Shown one piece after another: positions 45,803-53,887 of a stretch of 64,000 bases of DNA; position 1 is the first letter of the stretch, and the number at the start of each line of letters is the position of its first letter. The stretch lies in the NCBI GenBank assembly GCA_038236705.1, contig JBBRZN010000003.1, positions 1-64,000 on the forward strand. Reading direction: 5' to 3'. The translations under genes were made by a program, and so were the position numbers. Origin of the DNA: AC-32 sp038236705 (lineage in GTDB: Bacteria > Actinomycetota > Thermoleophilia > Gaiellales > Gaiellaceae). The notes under the pieces were generated by a model. That model did not search any database. It was not told the DNA's origin and saw nothing but the letters and a program-made list of their open reading frames with translations.

Positions 45803-46204
45803 CTATTCGTCGAGCCCGGTCGCCTCGACGCGCTCCGGATGGATCCGGACCGTGATCCGCTGCTCCTCTGGATTGCGCCATGGGTACTCATCCTTGCCGA
45901 GGTACTTCTTGGCGAGCCTGTCGATCTGCTCGTCGGCGCCCTCTGTCGTGAGCTCGGCCTTTCCGCTCACGGACACCCACCGGTAGGCGTTCTCCGGATC
46001 GACGACGATCAGAGACACGCGCGGATCCTGGCGCAGGTATCGCTCCTTGGCGCGTCCGACAGCCGTATTGAACATCACCTCGTCCGTGTCGGTATCGACC
46101 CAGACGACGGTGGTGTGGGGCGAGCCGTCGGGCCGTAGGGTCGTAACCTCCCCGACGTACGGCTGCTCGAGGAACTCGCGGTGTTTGTCGTTCAAAGTCG
46201 TCAT
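45803..46204 (-). CDS. PPOX-fold flavin/F420-dependent oxidoreductase
   Basis: A 133-residue split-barrel protein: YVGEVTTLRPDGSPHTTVVWVDTD, VGRAKERYLRQDPRVSLIV and YRWVSVSGKAEL are typical of the PPOX/FDOR group. Close in pattern to actinobacterial F420-dependent enzymes, but FMN or haem binding cannot be excluded. ATG 46204 with an AGGAGT-like SD. One base before the HMGL start, so they are coupled. Confidence 0.8.
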   Translation of the reverse strand: MTTLNDKHREFLEQPYVGEVTTLRPDGSPHTTVVWVDTDTDEVMFNTAVGRAKERYLRQDPRVSLIVVDPENAYRWVSVSGKAELTTEGADEQIDRLAKKYLGKDEYPWRNPEEQRITVRIHPERVEATGLDE

Positions 46205-46237
46205 CGCACTCCTTTCGTCGCTTAGGCTAGTCGCTAG

Positions 46238-47317
46238 ATGGGAGTAGCCGTCCTCGTCGGTACCCGCAAAGGGCTGTTCGTGCTCACGGGCGACGAAACC
46301 CGCCGCGAGTGGTCGGTCGAGGGCCCGCACCTCACCGGCTGGGATGTCTTCCATGCGATGCGCGACCCGCGCGACGGCACCCTGCACGCGGCCACGAACA
46401 ACTGGGTCTACGGCGCGACCGCCCACCGCTCGCGCGACCTCGGCAAGACCTGGGAGCGCGCGGAGGGGATCGGGCTGCCCGAGGAGAGCGAGTTGACCTG
46501 GGAGAAGTCCTGGCACGTCGAGCCGGGCCACGCGGACGAGCCGGAGACGCTCTGGCTCGGCGGCACCCCGGGCGCGCTCTTCCGCAGCCGCGACGGCGGC
46601 TCGACCTGGGAGCCTGTCCAGTCCCTGCTCGAGCACCCGACGCGGGAGAAGTGGAACCCCGGCGCCGGGGGGCTCTGTTGCCACTCGATCCAGATGGACC
46701 CGTCCGACCCGCAGCGCCTGTACATCGCGATCTCCGCCGCGGGCACCTTCCGCAGCGACGACGGCGGCGAGTCGTGGACGCCGAAGAACTCCGGCGTTGC
46801 GGCCGACTTCTTCCCCGACAACGCGTTTCCCGAGGTCGGCCAGTGCGTGCACAAGCTGCTCGTGCACCCGGCGCGGCCGGAGCGGCTCTGGCAGCAGAAC
46901 CACTGCGGCGTCTACCGCTCGGACAATCGCGGCGACACCTGGGAGCGGCTCGAGGACAACGGCCTGCCTAGCGGCTTTGGCTTCCCGCTGGCCCTTGATC
47001 CGGCCGACCCAGACGCGGCCTACGTCGTCCCGGAGGAGGGCGCGGAGAACCGCGTCACCCCGAACGGCCGGCTGGGCGTCTACCGCACGCGCGACGGCGG
47101 CGCCTCCTGGGAGCTCCTGGAAGACGGGCTGCCGCAGCAGGCCTGGCAATCGGTGATGCGCGAGGGCATGAGCTTCGACCGCCTCGACCCGGTCGGGATC
47201 TACCTGGGCACGCAGAGCGGCTCGGTGTGGGTCTCGCCCGACAGCGGGGGCGAGTGGCTCGAGGCTGTGCGCTACCTGCCGACAATCCTCTCGGTCGAGG
47301 CGGCCGAGTGGTCGTAG
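46238..47317 (+). CDS. Sialidase-like beta-propeller (BNR repeats)
   Basis: A 359-residue protein starting VAVLVGTRKGLFVLTGDETRREW. Several Asp-box repeats SxDxGxTW are visible: SRDLGKTWERA, SRDGGSTWEPV, SDDGGESWTPK, SDNRGDTWERL, TRDGGASWELL. This fold is shared by sialidases, Ycf48-like assembly factors and unknown actinobacterial proteins; no sialidase catalytic set was recognised. No signal peptide, so cytoplasmic. Overlaps the MoaD-like gene. Confidence 0.82.
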   Translation: MGVAVLVGTRKGLFVLTGDETRREWSVEGPHLTGWDVFHAMRDPRDGTLHAATNNWVYGATAHRSRDLGKTWERAEGIGLPEESELTWEKSWHVEPGHADEPETLWLGGTPGALFRSRDGGSTWEPVQSLLEHPTREKWNPGAGGLCCHSIQMDPSDPQRLYIAISAAGTFRSDDGGESWTPKNSGVAADFFPDNAFPEVGQCVHKLLVHPARPERLWQQNHCGVYRSDNRGDTWERLEDNGLPSGFGFPLALDPADPDAAYVVPEEGAENRVTPNGRLGVYRTRDGGASWELLEDGLPQQAWQSVMREGMSFDRLDPVGIYLGTQSGSVWVSPDSGGEWLEAVRYLPTILSVEAAEWS

Positions 47318-47562
47318 TCCTACTGCCTTCGCTGCTCGCGCGCGAGGCCGGCGGCGAGGGACGGTTCGAGCTCGAAGCAGCAACGGTGCGCGAAGCCCTG
47401 CGCGGCGTTCCGGTGCGAGACCTGCTCTTCGACGAGCGCGGCGAACTGCGCTCGCTCGTGAACGTCTACCTGGACAAGACGCAGGTCGATGACCTGGACG
47501 CTGCGATCGCGGGCGACGCGGAGATCCGCGTTGTCGCCGCCATCGCCGGCGGGCGAGGGTGA
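47308..47562 (+). CDS. MoaD/ThiS-like small ubiquitin-fold protein
   Basis: About 84 residues from GTG 47308, overlapping the end of the propeller gene by 10 nt. VVVVLLPSLLAREAGGEGRFELEAATVREAL and the C-terminal IAGGRG fit the MoaD/ThiS fold, though true sulfur carriers end exactly in GG and this ends GGRG. No other molybdopterin or thiamine gene is close. May be a sulfur carrier or a protein modifier after trimming. Confidence 0.7.
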   Translation: MVVVLLPSLLAREAGGEGRFELEAATVREALRGVPVRDLLFDERGELRSLVNVYLDKTQVDDLDAAIAGDAEIRVVAAIAGGRG

Positions 47563-47676
47563 GGGAACGCTGGCCCAGGCGAATGCGGCCCTTAACGCCA
47601 AGCTCTGTCGCTGTCACGGCGTACTTCCGACTCGGCCCAGAACTTATCGGGGCAGGCGCTGCGCGGTGGCCGAGAT

Positions 47677-48075
47677 CTAGCTTTGGGCTGTGGACTGGTT
47701 CAGGGTCACGGCGGCGCGAACGAGAGTCTTCAACCCCTCCTCGTCTATCTTCTCGCCCTCGTGGAAGTCGATGGCACGCCTCGTGTTCCCGTCAAGACTG
47801 GAGTTGAAGAGGCCCGAAGGATCCTTCAGAGCCGCCCCTTTGGCGAAGGTCATCTTCACGACGTTCTTGTAAGTCTCGCCTGTGCAGATCAATCCGTCGT
47901 GCGACCACACCGGAACCCCTCTCCACTTCCACTCCTCCACGACTTCGGGATCGGCTTCCTTGACCAAGGTACGGAGCCGGCTGAGCATCTTGCCCCGCCA
48001 GTCGCCTAGCTCCTTGATTCTCGCGTCTATCAGCTGAGAAGGAGGCTTGCTTTTCTGCGATCCGCTCGTGTTCAT
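47677..48075 (-). CDS. DUF1801 (YdhG/YjhX-like) protein
   Basis: A 132-residue protein with SQLIDARIKELGDWRGKMLSRLRTLVKEADPEVVEEWKW at the start and VVKMTFAKGAALKDPSGLFNSSL in the middle, typical of DUF1801. The codons (AGA, TCT, TTG, ATA) are less GC-biased than neighbouring genes, which hints at recent transfer. Function not known. Alone, between MoaD-like and a membrane protein gene. Confidence 0.85.
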   Translation of the reverse strand: MNTSGSQKSKPPSQLIDARIKELGDWRGKMLSRLRTLVKEADPEVVEEWKWRGVPVWSHDGLICTGETYKNVVKMTFAKGAALKDPSGLFNSSLDGNTRRAIDFHEGEKIDEEGLKTLVRAAVTLNQSTAQS

Positions 48076-48212
48076 GCCCGTTTCTCTTTCTTATCCCCGA
48101 GGCGGTTGCTGCTTGCCGGGTTCTTTCTCCACCAAGAAGCAAACGCAAGCTTACGGTAGAGGTCGCTGGTAATTGCCCGCCTGGAAGGCGACACAGCGCG
48201 ATGCACGCCGGG

Positions 48213-49007
48213 TTATGAAGCGGCTTCCGCGGAAAGCAGTTGCTCCCGCCGGCGGCTCAGCGCGATGGCAGTTCCCTGCGCTGAGAGCGCCAGGGCGGTC
48301 GCAAGCGCAAACGACGCAGCAATGCCCAGCCCGCGGACCGTGATGCTCACGGTGAAACAGAACAGCGCGTACGCGAAAAACCCAACGGTCATCCCGTGGA
48401 GAAGCCGGACGGCCTCCCTCGTTCCCTGCTGGGCGTGCGTGAACGCAGCCAGCACCGGAGTGATGACCGGGAACGCCGCCAGCAGCCCGGTCAGATGCGG
48501 CCCAAGCAAACGGGCGGCGCCGGTGACCGCAACGATCGGGATCACTGCGCACGCCCCACGCAGGGGCAGGTCCCAGCGCGGGTACGGTCGAATGGACAAC
48601 CACTCCGAATGCCGGCGCGGCAGCACCACGAGCGTCGCGCCACACGCGGCGCACGAAAGAACGAGCGCACCGAGCGCCCCGACGTGGACCGGCCGGAGCG
48701 CCAGAACCGCGACCAGGAATGACGCCCAGCCGATCAGCAGCGCCCACGGCCAAGCGAAGCGGCTGCTCACGGCGGCGTAGGCCAGGACGAACACGATTAA
48801 CGCCACGATGCCGAGGAGGGTGCCTGTCGCGGCGTCGCCCGCGAACGCACGTCCGCGATCCAAGGCGAGCACAAGCAGGATCGGCCCCGCGATCGCAGGC
48901 AAACCGCCCACGACGCCCGCCACACGAACACCGACACGACGCGCGAGAACCGACGTGGCGACGATGAAGCTCGGCGCGAGCAGGAGCTTCAGCGCAAGCA
49001 GCGTCAC
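48213..49007 (-). CDS. Integral membrane protein, unknown
   Basis: A 264-residue protein with about eight hydrophobic segments. It begins TLLALKLLLAPSFIVATSVLARRVG, has GLPAIAGPILLVLALDRG in the first half and LTGLLAAFPVITPVLAAFTHAQQGTREAV in the second; the two similar P-I-(T)-P-V/I-L segments suggest an internal duplication. I do not recognise the family with certainty. GTG start at 49007; the stop lies 137 nt upstream of the DUF1801 gene with no clear signal between. Confidence 0.65.
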   Translation of the reverse strand: MTLLALKLLLAPSFIVATSVLARRVGVRVAGVVGGLPAIAGPILLVLALDRGRAFAGDAATGTLLGIVALIVFVLAYAAVSSRFAWPWALLIGWASFLVAVLALRPVHVGALGALVLSCAACGATLVVLPRRHSEWLSIRPYPRWDLPLRGACAVIPIVAVTGAARLLGPHLTGLLAAFPVITPVLAAFTHAQQGTREAVRLLHGMTVGFFAYALFCFTVSITVRGLGIAASFALATALALSAQGTAIALSRRREQLLSAEAAS

Positions 49008-49192
49008 CGCCAGACCTTAACCGTACGCGGGTTTGGCGAGGCCTGCCGCGATTTTTCCTCGTCGCTCGCGGTCGACTAGCTCAGGGACATCCCGAACATT
49101 GGCCCATCTCACGTTCCTGAACCTGCCTCGACTTGGGTTAGCCCCCCGATCTTGCGGGCCGGAGCTACCCGCCTCGAACGTCGACGACCACC

Positions 49193-49203
49193 GTGTCAGA
49201 CAC
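49193..49203. repeat. Short palindrome GTGTC-A-GACAC
   Basis: An 11-nt perfect palindrome followed by CGTGACGG, in the 212-nt gap between two minus-strand genes, 17 nt after the MFS stop. May be a weak terminator or a remnant of a REP-like element. Nothing else is evident in the gap. Confidence 0.4.
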
Positions 49204-49219
49204 CGTGACGGATGCTGAA

Positions 49220-50557
49220 CTAGCTCAGGGCCTGCCCGCGCGTCTCGCGGCCGAACAGCGCGGCGACGACCCCGCCCGCGGCCATCACGATCGCGATGAA
49301 CGTCAGCGACCAGGTCGTGCTCCCGGTCGCGTCCTTGAGATTGCCGAAGATGTACGGGCCTGCGATCGCGGCGGCCTTCCCCACGCCCTCCATCACGCCG
49401 AAGGCCGTCGAGCGCAGGCGCGTCGGGAACAGCTCCGAGGTGTACGGGTATACCGCGCCCCAGGCGCCAAGGTTGAAGAAGCCCACGAAGAAGAGCGCCG
49501 TGATGTAGACGCCGGACGAATCGGCCACGGCGAAGGCGTACGCCGAAACGCCGCCGAAAAACAGGAACGTCGCCAGTGTCGGCTTGCGCCCGATCCTCTC
49601 GACGAGCCAGATCGCGGCCGCGTAGCCGGGGAACTGCGAGAGCGCGCTCAGGGTCAGCAGCAGGTAGACGTTCACGCTGAAGCTCTTCTCGGCCTGGAGC
49701 ACGAACGGGAGCCAGAGGAAGAGCCCGTAGTACGAGATGTTGAGCGCGATCCAGACGAGAGCGGTCGTCGCTGCGCGGCGACGCAGCGCCGGCGCAATCA
49801 GCTCGCGGATCGACGAACGTGGCTCCTCGGGGGCGCTGAACGAGCCCGGCTCGACCTCGTGCCCGGTGATCCGAGTCAGCACCTCGGCGGCCTCCCGCGC
49901 ACGTCCTTGGCGTGCCAGGAAATACGGGCTCTCGGGCAGGGTCCGACGCACGAAGAAAGCGAGAAAGGCCGGGAAGCTCGCCGCCAGGAAGAGCCAGCGC
50001 CAGTCCCAACTGCCACCGACGGAGTGGCCGATGAAGACCCACGAGAGGCCGGTCGCGAGCAGCAGTCCGACCGGCCACCAGAAGTCGAGGAAGACGAGCA
50101 GCCGGCCACGGCGTTGCGGCGGCAGGTACTCGGTCAGCATCGAGGGATCCACGACGAGCATCCCGCCGAGCCCGAGGCCGGCGAGGAAGCGGAAGGTCAT
50201 CACCGACCAGGGCCCCCAGGCGAGCGCCGTCGCGGCCGTGAAAAGCGCGTACCAGAGGATCGAGTACTGGAAGATCATGCGCCGGCCCACGCGGTCGGCC
50301 GCGCGCCCGAGCACCACGGAACCACAGAGCGAGCCGGCCAGGGCCGAGCTGTTGACTAGCCCCTGCATAGTCCCGCTCAGGTGCCAGCTCGCGGCGAAGA
50401 TCGGCGCGACGAACCCCACGAGCAGGATCTCCATCGCCACGAACGTCCAGGCGGCGCCGGTGACCAGGATCGCCTTCTTGTGGAAGCGCGAGAGCCCGGC
50501 CTCTCGGAGGACCTGCTCCACGTCCCGGACCGGGACTGCGATGTTCGCTGTCGTCAT
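49220..50557 (-). CDS. MFS transporter, NiaP-like
   Basis: A 445-residue 12-segment transporter. MFS motif A is LGRAADRVGRRM between segments 2 and 3; YLPPQRRGR and FPTRLRSTAFG are family A-type loops. The N-terminus (FHKKAILVTGAAWTFVAMEILLVGFVAPIF) resembles the sugar-porter/aromatic-acid group that includes niacin transporter NiaP. It is divergent, with a 20-nt gap, from a Nudix-wHTH regulator of the NrtR type, which controls NAD genes including niaP in other bacteria; hence the niacin guess. Confidence 0.75.
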   Translation of the reverse strand: MTTANIAVPVRDVEQVLREAGLSRFHKKAILVTGAAWTFVAMEILLVGFVAPIFAASWHLSGTMQGLVNSSALAGSLCGSVVLGRAADRVGRRMIFQYSILWYALFTAATALAWGPWSVMTFRFLAGLGLGGMLVVDPSMLTEYLPPQRRGRLLVFLDFWWPVGLLLATGLSWVFIGHSVGGSWDWRWLFLAASFPAFLAFFVRRTLPESPYFLARQGRAREAAEVLTRITGHEVEPGSFSAPEEPRSSIRELIAPALRRRAATTALVWIALNISYYGLFLWLPFVLQAEKSFSVNVYLLLTLSALSQFPGYAAAIWLVERIGRKPTLATFLFFGGVSAYAFAVADSSGVYITALFFVGFFNLGAWGAVYPYTSELFPTRLRSTAFGVMEGVGKAAAIAGPYIFGNLKDATGSTTWSLTFIAIVMAAGGVVAALFGRETRGQALS

Positions 50558-50577
50558 CTTCGGGTAGGTTTACGACT

Positions 50578-51279
50578 GTGGGGCGAAAACCTCGGCAGGA
50601 GTCTACCAGGGCGCGACCGGCCCACGTCACGCTGGCGGTCGTGCTCCAGGTGCGCGACGGAAAGCTGCAGGTGTTGCTGTGGCAGCGGGCGCGCGAGCCC
50701 TTCCTCGGCGCGTGGTCACTCCCGGGCGGCTACCTCGAGCCCGGCGAGACGCTGGAGCAGTCGATCCGGCACCACCTCGCCGAGAAGGTGGACGTGCGCG
50801 AGCTCGCCCACCTCGAGCAGCTCGAGACCCTGAGCGACCCGGCCCGGAACCCGCTCGACCGGGAGCTCGCGACCGCCTACCTCGGGCTCGTGCCCGCAGA
50901 CGTCGACCCGGAGGTCCCCGAGGACACGCGCCGGCACTCCGTCTCTCGCCTGCCCGAGCTCGCCTTCGACCATAGGGCGATCGTGCTCGCTGGGCGCGAC
51001 CGGCTGCGGGCCAAGCTTTCCTACACCAACATCGGGTTTGCGCTCGCGCCGCCGGTCTTCACGCTCTCCGAGCTACGCGAGATCTATGTGGCCGCGCTCG
51101 GGCACGAGGTCTCGGCGACGAACCTCCAGCGCGTCCTCCTGCGCCGCGGGGTGCTCGAGGCGACAGGCGAGAAGCGCGAGCCGGGGCGCGCGGGCGGCCG
51201 CCCTGCCGCTCTCTATCGCTTTCGCTCGCGGCGGCTGGAGATCACCGACCAGTTCGCCGTGCTCAGACCCCCCGGCTGA
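50578..51279 (+). CDS. NrtR-like regulator (Nudix domain plus winged helix)
   Basis: A 233-residue protein. Residues ~18-150 are a Nudix domain whose box reads GGYLEPGE then HHLAEKVDV: the catalytic REUXEE is largely lost, as in NrtR repressors, where the domain senses ADP-ribose rather than cleaving it. Residues ~155-233 form a winged helix (FTLSELREIYVAALGHEVSATNLQRVLLRRGVLEATG). GTG 50578. Probably controls the divergent MFS gene and NAD metabolism. Confidence 0.82.
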   Translation: MGRKPRQESTRARPAHVTLAVVLQVRDGKLQVLLWQRAREPFLGAWSLPGGYLEPGETLEQSIRHHLAEKVDVRELAHLEQLETLSDPARNPLDRELATAYLGLVPADVDPEVPEDTRRHSVSRLPELAFDHRAIVLAGRDRLRAKLSYTNIGFALAPPVFTLSELREIYVAALGHEVSATNLQRVLLRRGVLEATGEKREPGRAGGRPAALYRFRSRRLEITDQFAVLRPPG

Positions 51280-51290
51280 GAGGATCGCGT

Positions 51291-52340
51291 TCAACGGGTG
51301 ACGGTGACGCGCACCCTCTGCACTGCGTTGTTCGCGTAGCCCCCGAGGTTCCAGGTCGGCTCGAGTGGTTGCTCGTTGCCCGCCTCATCGCGCGCGCGTG
51401 AGCAGAGGACATGCTCGCCGGGCTGCGCGTCCCAGCGGAAGCGCCACCCGCGCCAGGCCCAGCGGCCTTCGGGCGCGTCCAGCTCGGCTTCGGCCCACGT
51501 GGCGCCGTCGTCGGCGCTCACCTCGACGCGCTCGACCGGCGCGAGGCCCGACCAGGCACGGCCCTCGAGCAAGCACTCTCCCGCCGGAACCGTGCGCTCG
51601 CGGGTCAGGAACTCCGGGATCCCGGGCGGGACGAGCAGCGAGCGCGGCAGCATCCGCCGGAGCGGCTCGCCCGCTTCGTCCTCGTTCTGCCGAAGCCGGT
51701 AACCCTGCGCCTGCTGGTAGCCCTCGAACGGGCGCTCGAGGATCTCGATCCGGTCGAGCCACTTCACGTTCGTCATGCCGTACCACCCGGGAACGAACAG
51801 GCGAAGCGGGAAGCCGTGCTGTGGCGGGAGCGGTGCGCCGTTCAGCTCGTAGGCCAGGAGCACCTCGTCTCCGAGCGCTTCATCCAGTGGCAGGCTGCGC
51901 TGGAACCGCTGCTCCTCCCCGCCTTCGACGCCCCGGTCGAGCCCGGTGAAGAGCACCTCGACGGCGCCGTCGCTGACGCCCGCCTCCTCCAGCAGCGGCC
52001 GCAGCGGCGTTCCCTTCCAGCGCCCGGTGCCAACGGCCTCGAGCAGCCACGGTTGGCTGATGACGCGGGGTTCCAGGCGGGCGCGGCCGTTTCCGGCGCA
52101 CTCCATCGTCGCGGTCAGCTCGAGTGCGGGCCGCGCGCGCAGCTCCTCGAGCCCGAGCGAGAGCTCCCGCCGCCCGTGAACGGACAGCCGCCACTCCCCT
52201 GCGTCCACGATCGGCACGTCGTAGTGGATCAGCAGGTAGTGCAGCCCGACCGGCGTGACCGAGAAGCGCAGCGCCTCGAGCGGCATCCCGTGGTTGCGCG
52301 CCGCGAGCTGGAGCTCCTCGAGGCTGATCCCTTCGCTCAT
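51291..52340 (-). CDS. Sulfite oxidase-family molybdopterin protein
   Basis: A 349-residue protein with an oxidoreductase molybdopterin domain: TATMECAGNGRARLEP (Moco Cys ligand), then GGEEQRFQRSLPLDEAL and PLPPQHGFPLRLFVPGWYGMTNVKWL. Residues ~240-349 are the Ig-like Mo-cofactor dimerisation domain (RVEVSADDGATWAEAELD). No signal peptide or haem domain, so a cytoplasmic SorA/YedY-like relative. Oxidises sulfite or a related compound. Confidence 0.86.
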   Translation of the reverse strand: MSEGISLEELQLAARNHGMPLEALRFSVTPVGLHYLLIHYDVPIVDAGEWRLSVHGRRELSLGLEELRARPALELTATMECAGNGRARLEPRVISQPWLLEAVGTGRWKGTPLRPLLEEAGVSDGAVEVLFTGLDRGVEGGEEQRFQRSLPLDEALGDEVLLAYELNGAPLPPQHGFPLRLFVPGWYGMTNVKWLDRIEILERPFEGYQQAQGYRLRQNEDEAGEPLRRMLPRSLLVPPGIPEFLTRERTVPAGECLLEGRAWSGLAPVERVEVSADDGATWAEAELDAPEGRWAWRGWRFRWDAQPGEHVLCSRARDEAGNEQPLEPTWNLGGYANNAVQRVRVTVTR

Positions 52341-52351
52341 GGGATGCGAGC

Positions 52352-53887
52352 CTATCCCGACGCGAGCGCGAGCTCAGCGTCAGCCTGCTCGATCAGCACG
52401 GGGTCGTGGGTCGCGCAGACCACGGCCGCGCCCGTCTCGCGCGCAAGCCGCGAGAGAAGCGCGGCCAGGGTGAGCGCGTTCGCCTGATCGAGCCGCGCGG
52501 TCGGCTCGTCCACGAGCAGCAGCTCGGGCTGCGCGGCGAGGGCACGCGCGACGGCGACGCGGACCTGCTCGCCGGCGGACAGCCGCGAGACGCGCTGTTC
52601 GCTCCGCTCGGTGAGTCCGACCGCGGCGAGCAGCTCGTGCGCCCGCCCTTGCGGGACTTCGCGAATCTCTTCGGCGAGCTCGACGTTCTCGCGGGCGCTC
52701 AGGAACGGCACCAGCCCCGGCCGCTGGCCCACGAGCGCCACGTGCTTGCGGCGCAGCTCGGCGCGCCCGGCGCGATCGAGCTCCTCGACCGCCGAGCCGC
52801 AGACCTCGATGCGGCCCGCCTCGGGCAGCTCGAGCCCGGCGAGCAGGTGCAGGAGAGTCGTCTTGCCCGAGCCCGACGGGCCGGTGACGGCGGTCACGCG
52901 GGCGGCCTCGAAGGAGGCGGCGAGCCCCGAGAAGACCCGCGTGCCCCTCTGGCTCGACCCATACGCCTTCTCGACCCCCTCCAGTCGCGCGACGGTCTCG
53001 CCCGGCCCGGCGGAGACGGCGGCCTGCTCGGGCTCCGCAGGGGCCGATCCGTCCTCCCCGGCCGAGACCACGACGATCCGGTCTCCCTCGAGCTCGGCGG
53101 CGGCCCGCGAACGGATCCCGGCGCGGTCGAGAAACTCCTGGGGCAGCCGCAGCCACCCTCCCCGGGCGACGACGATCGCGCTTTCGCCCGCCCAGCCGCG
53201 AACGGTCTCCTCGCTCACCCGCCCGTCTCGAATGTGGACGAACCGGTCGGCGATCTCCGTCGCGGCCAGGTCGTGGCTGACGAGCACGACCGTGCAACGC
53301 TCCGCTGCGGCGAGCTCGGCGATCGCGCCGTAGACGAGGCGGGCATTGGCCTCGTCGAGCTCGCCCGTCGGCTCGTCGGCGAGCAGGAGGCGAGGACAGT
53401 GTGCAAGCGCTGCACAGAGCGCGACTCGCTGCTGTTCGCCACCCGACAGCTCCCCCGGAAAGGCGGCGGCCTCGGCCCCGAGACCGACCCGCTCGAGCAG
53501 TTGCTGCGCCCGCGATTCGCGCTCGCCCTGCTTGACGCCTTCGGCGCGCAGCTTCAGGCCCACGAGCTCGCGAGCCGTCAGCTCGGGTGCCAGCGCCCGC
53601 GCGTAGTGCTGATCCAGGTAGCCCACCTCCTCGGCGCGGTAGCGCGCCCCTCCCCGGGCACCGAGGGTGCGCAGATCGCGCCCGAGCACCCGCACCGTGC
53701 CCGCTGACGGCCGATCGAGCGCGGCGAGGATGCGAAGGAAGCTCGTCTTGCCGGCTCCGCTCGGCCCGAGCACGGTCAGGATCTCGCCTTCGCCGACGGT
53801 CAGCGTCAATCCCTGCAGCGCGGCGGCATCACCCTCCGGCGTCGAATGGACGCGGAAGACGTCCCGCGCGTCGACCGCGGTGCTCAT
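52352..53887 (-). CDS. Double ABC ATPase with AbrB-like linker (MacB/LolD type)
   Basis: A 511-residue protein with two ATPase halves. First: Walker A GPSGAGKT (about 41), LSGGEQQRV, LLLADEPTGELDEANA. Second: GPSGSGKT (about 340), LSAGEQVRV, LLLVDEPTARLDQ. Between them (about 235-275) VVARGGWLRLPQEFLDRAGIRSRAAAEL resembles a swapped-hairpin AbrB strand-turn unit. Drives the adjacent FtsX-type permease; the ATGA overlap shows tight coupling. Substrate may be a lipoprotein, lipid or peptide. Confidence 0.85.
   Translation of the reverse strand: MSTAVDARDVFRVHSTPEGDAAALQGLTLTVGEGEILTVLGPSGAGKTSFLRILAALDRPSAGTVRVLGRDLRTLGARGGARYRAEEVGYLDQHYARALAPELTARELVGLKLRAEGVKQGERESRAQQLLERVGLGAEAAAFPGELSGGEQQRVALCAALAHCPRLLLADEPTGELDEANARLVYGAIAELAAAERCTVVLVSHDLAATEIADRFVHIRDGRVSEETVRGWAGESAIVVARGGWLRLPQEFLDRAGIRSRAAAELEGDRIVVVSAGEDGSAPAEPEQAAVSAGPGETVARLEGVEKAYGSSQRGTRVFSGLAASFEAARVTAVTGPSGSGKTTLLHLLAGLELPEAGRIEVCGSAVEELDRAGRAELRRKHVALVGQRPGLVPFLSARENVELAEEIREVPQGRAHELLAAVGLTERSEQRVSRLSAGEQVRVAVARALAAQPELLLVDEPTARLDQANALTLAALLSRLARETGAAVVCATHDPVLIEQADAELALASG

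Noticed and set aside
46238..47317. True secreted sialidase
   Set aside because: Only Asp-box repeats are visible; no signal peptide and no recognised Arg triad, so it is called a sialidase-like propeller only.
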